DNA from: UBA2942 sp045127535
Lineage (GTDB): Bacteria > Bacillota > Clostridia > Lachnospirales > Lachnospiraceae
Reading direction: 5' to 3'
DNA length: 5,776 bases
NCBI GenBank assembly: GCA_045127535.1
Contig: JBGVQN010000036.1
Coordinates: forward strand, 1 to 5,776
How positions within the stretch are numbered: the first letter of the stretch is position 1; each line of letters begins with the position of its first letter. The notes under the pieces are model-generated. The model was given only the letters and a program-made list of their open reading frames with translations. It did not search any database and had not been told where the DNA came from. Positions 5,384 through 5,776 of this stretch are shown here, piece after piece. A program made the position numbers and the translations under genes.

Positions 5384-5608
5384 TTACTTATTTCTTTCAC
5401 CCGTAAACGGGTCTGCAAACTCTTTGAGCGAGATCTGATCTTTTGCGAAATCTTCTTCGAGCTGATTCTTGATGTAATCTGCAATCATTTTTTCCTTCTT
5501 GCCTACCGTGTCCACAAAATATCCTCTGGCCCAGAAATTTCTGCTGCCGTAGCGATATTTGAGATTTGCGTGTCGGTCGAATATCATTAATGCACTTTTA
5601 CTCTTGAG
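5384..5608 (-). pseudogene. tnpA: 5'-truncated IS200/IS605 Y1 transposase TnpA
   Basis: TnpA cuts and rejoins single-stranded element ends through a tyrosine. The readable frame runs LKSKSALMIFDRHANLKYR, then YGSRNFWARGYFVDTVGKKEK, DYIKNQLEED, and ends DPFTGERNK. This matches the C-terminal half of IS200-type TnpA, including the tyrosine helix (Tyr and Gln of YIKNQ) that carries the nucleophile. The N-terminal portion with the HUH histidines is absent. The family match extends through codons upstream of the first ATG (5587) to about 5608, and an in-frame stop lies at 5621-5623, so this is a broken gene and not a small intact protein. The complete family protein is roughly twice this length. 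Confidence 0.88.
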
Positions 5609-5619
5609 TGTACACCATA

Positions 5620-5649
5620 ATTATATAATACTGAACTTCACGGATGCAA
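5620..5649 (-). promoter_or_regulatory. Possible promoter reading into the tnpA remnant
   Basis: On the - strand, TTGCAT (5649-5644), an 18-base spacer and TATAAT (5625-5620) resemble a sigma-A promoter. It lies outside the IS remnant, just beyond the break point, so it could transcribe the fragment by chance. The sequence is AT-rich, which weakens the call. Confidence 0.35.
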
Positions 5650-5665
5650 CAGCTCCGACAGAGAA

Positions 5666-5723
5666 CCCACTCTATCGAACAAGTTCGATGTGGGCGAGGG
5701 GACATTCCCCTCAACCCCTTTTT
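5666..5723 (+). other. Structured GC-rich segment: terminator or candidate transfer-origin-like site
   Basis: Two stems stand out in AT-rich DNA. The first is CCCAC/GTGGG (5666-5670, 5690-5694) enclosing ATCGAA/TTCGAT (5674-5679, 5684-5689), with a TCT bulge. The second is GAGGGG/CCCCTC (5696-5701, 5707-5712), followed by AACCCC and TTTTT. GGGG can instead pair with the second CCCC next to the T tract (5715-5718), giving an alternative terminator. No gene is visible in 5609-5776. Similar stem-plus-CCCC arrangements occur near transfer origins of Firmicutes elements, but this is only a resemblance. Confidence 0.4.
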
Positions 5724-5776
5724 ACAGTTCACATTTATTTCAGATTTGACCTATTGCTTCTGATTTTTTTCTGTTA

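Larger units (their letters stand above)
5251..5608 (-). mobile_element. Truncated IS200/IS605-family insertion sequence
   Basis: The tnpA fragment and its downstream hairpin chain form the right part of an IS200/IS605 element; the left end and the first part of tnpA are missing. Similarity stops at about 5608, where the unrelated downstream sequence begins with a GTGTACAC palindrome. Without the catalytic HUH half it cannot move by itself, but its remaining end might still be used by a related transposase in trans. Left limit is approximate: a true element end may lie up to tens of bases beyond the last hairpin. Confidence 0.6.

Noticed and set aside
5643..5762. About 39-codon + strand frame starting at the ATG near 5644
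   Set aside because: There is no ribosome binding site, and it passes through both GC-rich stems. It does not look like a protein.

Overview
This looks like a chromosomal accessory region from a gut-type member of the Clostridia (Lachnospiraceae or a relative). The evidence is AGGAGG-type ribosome binding sites, a DUF4314 protein and its companions that I know from integrative elements of this group, an IS200/IS605-type remnant, and moderate GC content. The assignment rests on family recognition only.

Layout. (1) Positions 1-205 hold the 3' end of a tRNA-Gly, a short hairpin, a complete tRNA-Cys (GCA) and a long terminator hairpin. (2) Positions 206-505 contain no convincing gene, but carry two strong tandem intrinsic terminators just before an operon. 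(3) Positions 506-2567 (+ strand) are a tightly coupled four-gene operon: a small Cys-rich ORF that needs a -1 shift to be read, an unrecognised acidic 326-residue protein, a DUF4314 protein and a 189-residue accessory protein. All junctions overlap by 4 or 8 bases. (4) Positions 2568-2811 form a junction with no clear gene. It has a leftward promoter overlapping a LexA-box-like sequence but leading to no recognisable SOS gene, then the terminator of the next operon. (5) Positions 2812-5208 (- strand) are a self-contained cassette: a LacI-family regulator with its own promoter and terminator, then a SnoaL/NTF2-like gene and an AAC(3)-family aminoglycoside N-acetyltransferase gene in one operon. 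(6) Positions 5251-5608 are a 5'-truncated IS200/IS605 TnpA gene (- strand) followed by a chain of four hairpins typical of such an element's end. (7) Positions 5609-5776 hold a structured GC-rich stretch that could be a terminator or part of a transfer origin.

The best original observation is regulatory. The promoters of lacI and of the SnoaL-AAC(3) operon each carry the same palindrome (GGTTA-N6-TAACC, extended by an upstream G and a downstream TTTG). In both cases it lies exactly one base upstream of a -35 box, followed by a 17-base spacer and a good -10. This strongly suggests that the LacI-family protein controls itself and the acetyltransferase operon, so a drug-modification-type gene would be under control of a ligand-sensing regulator. 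I saw no CRISPR array, no integrase and no complete transposase.
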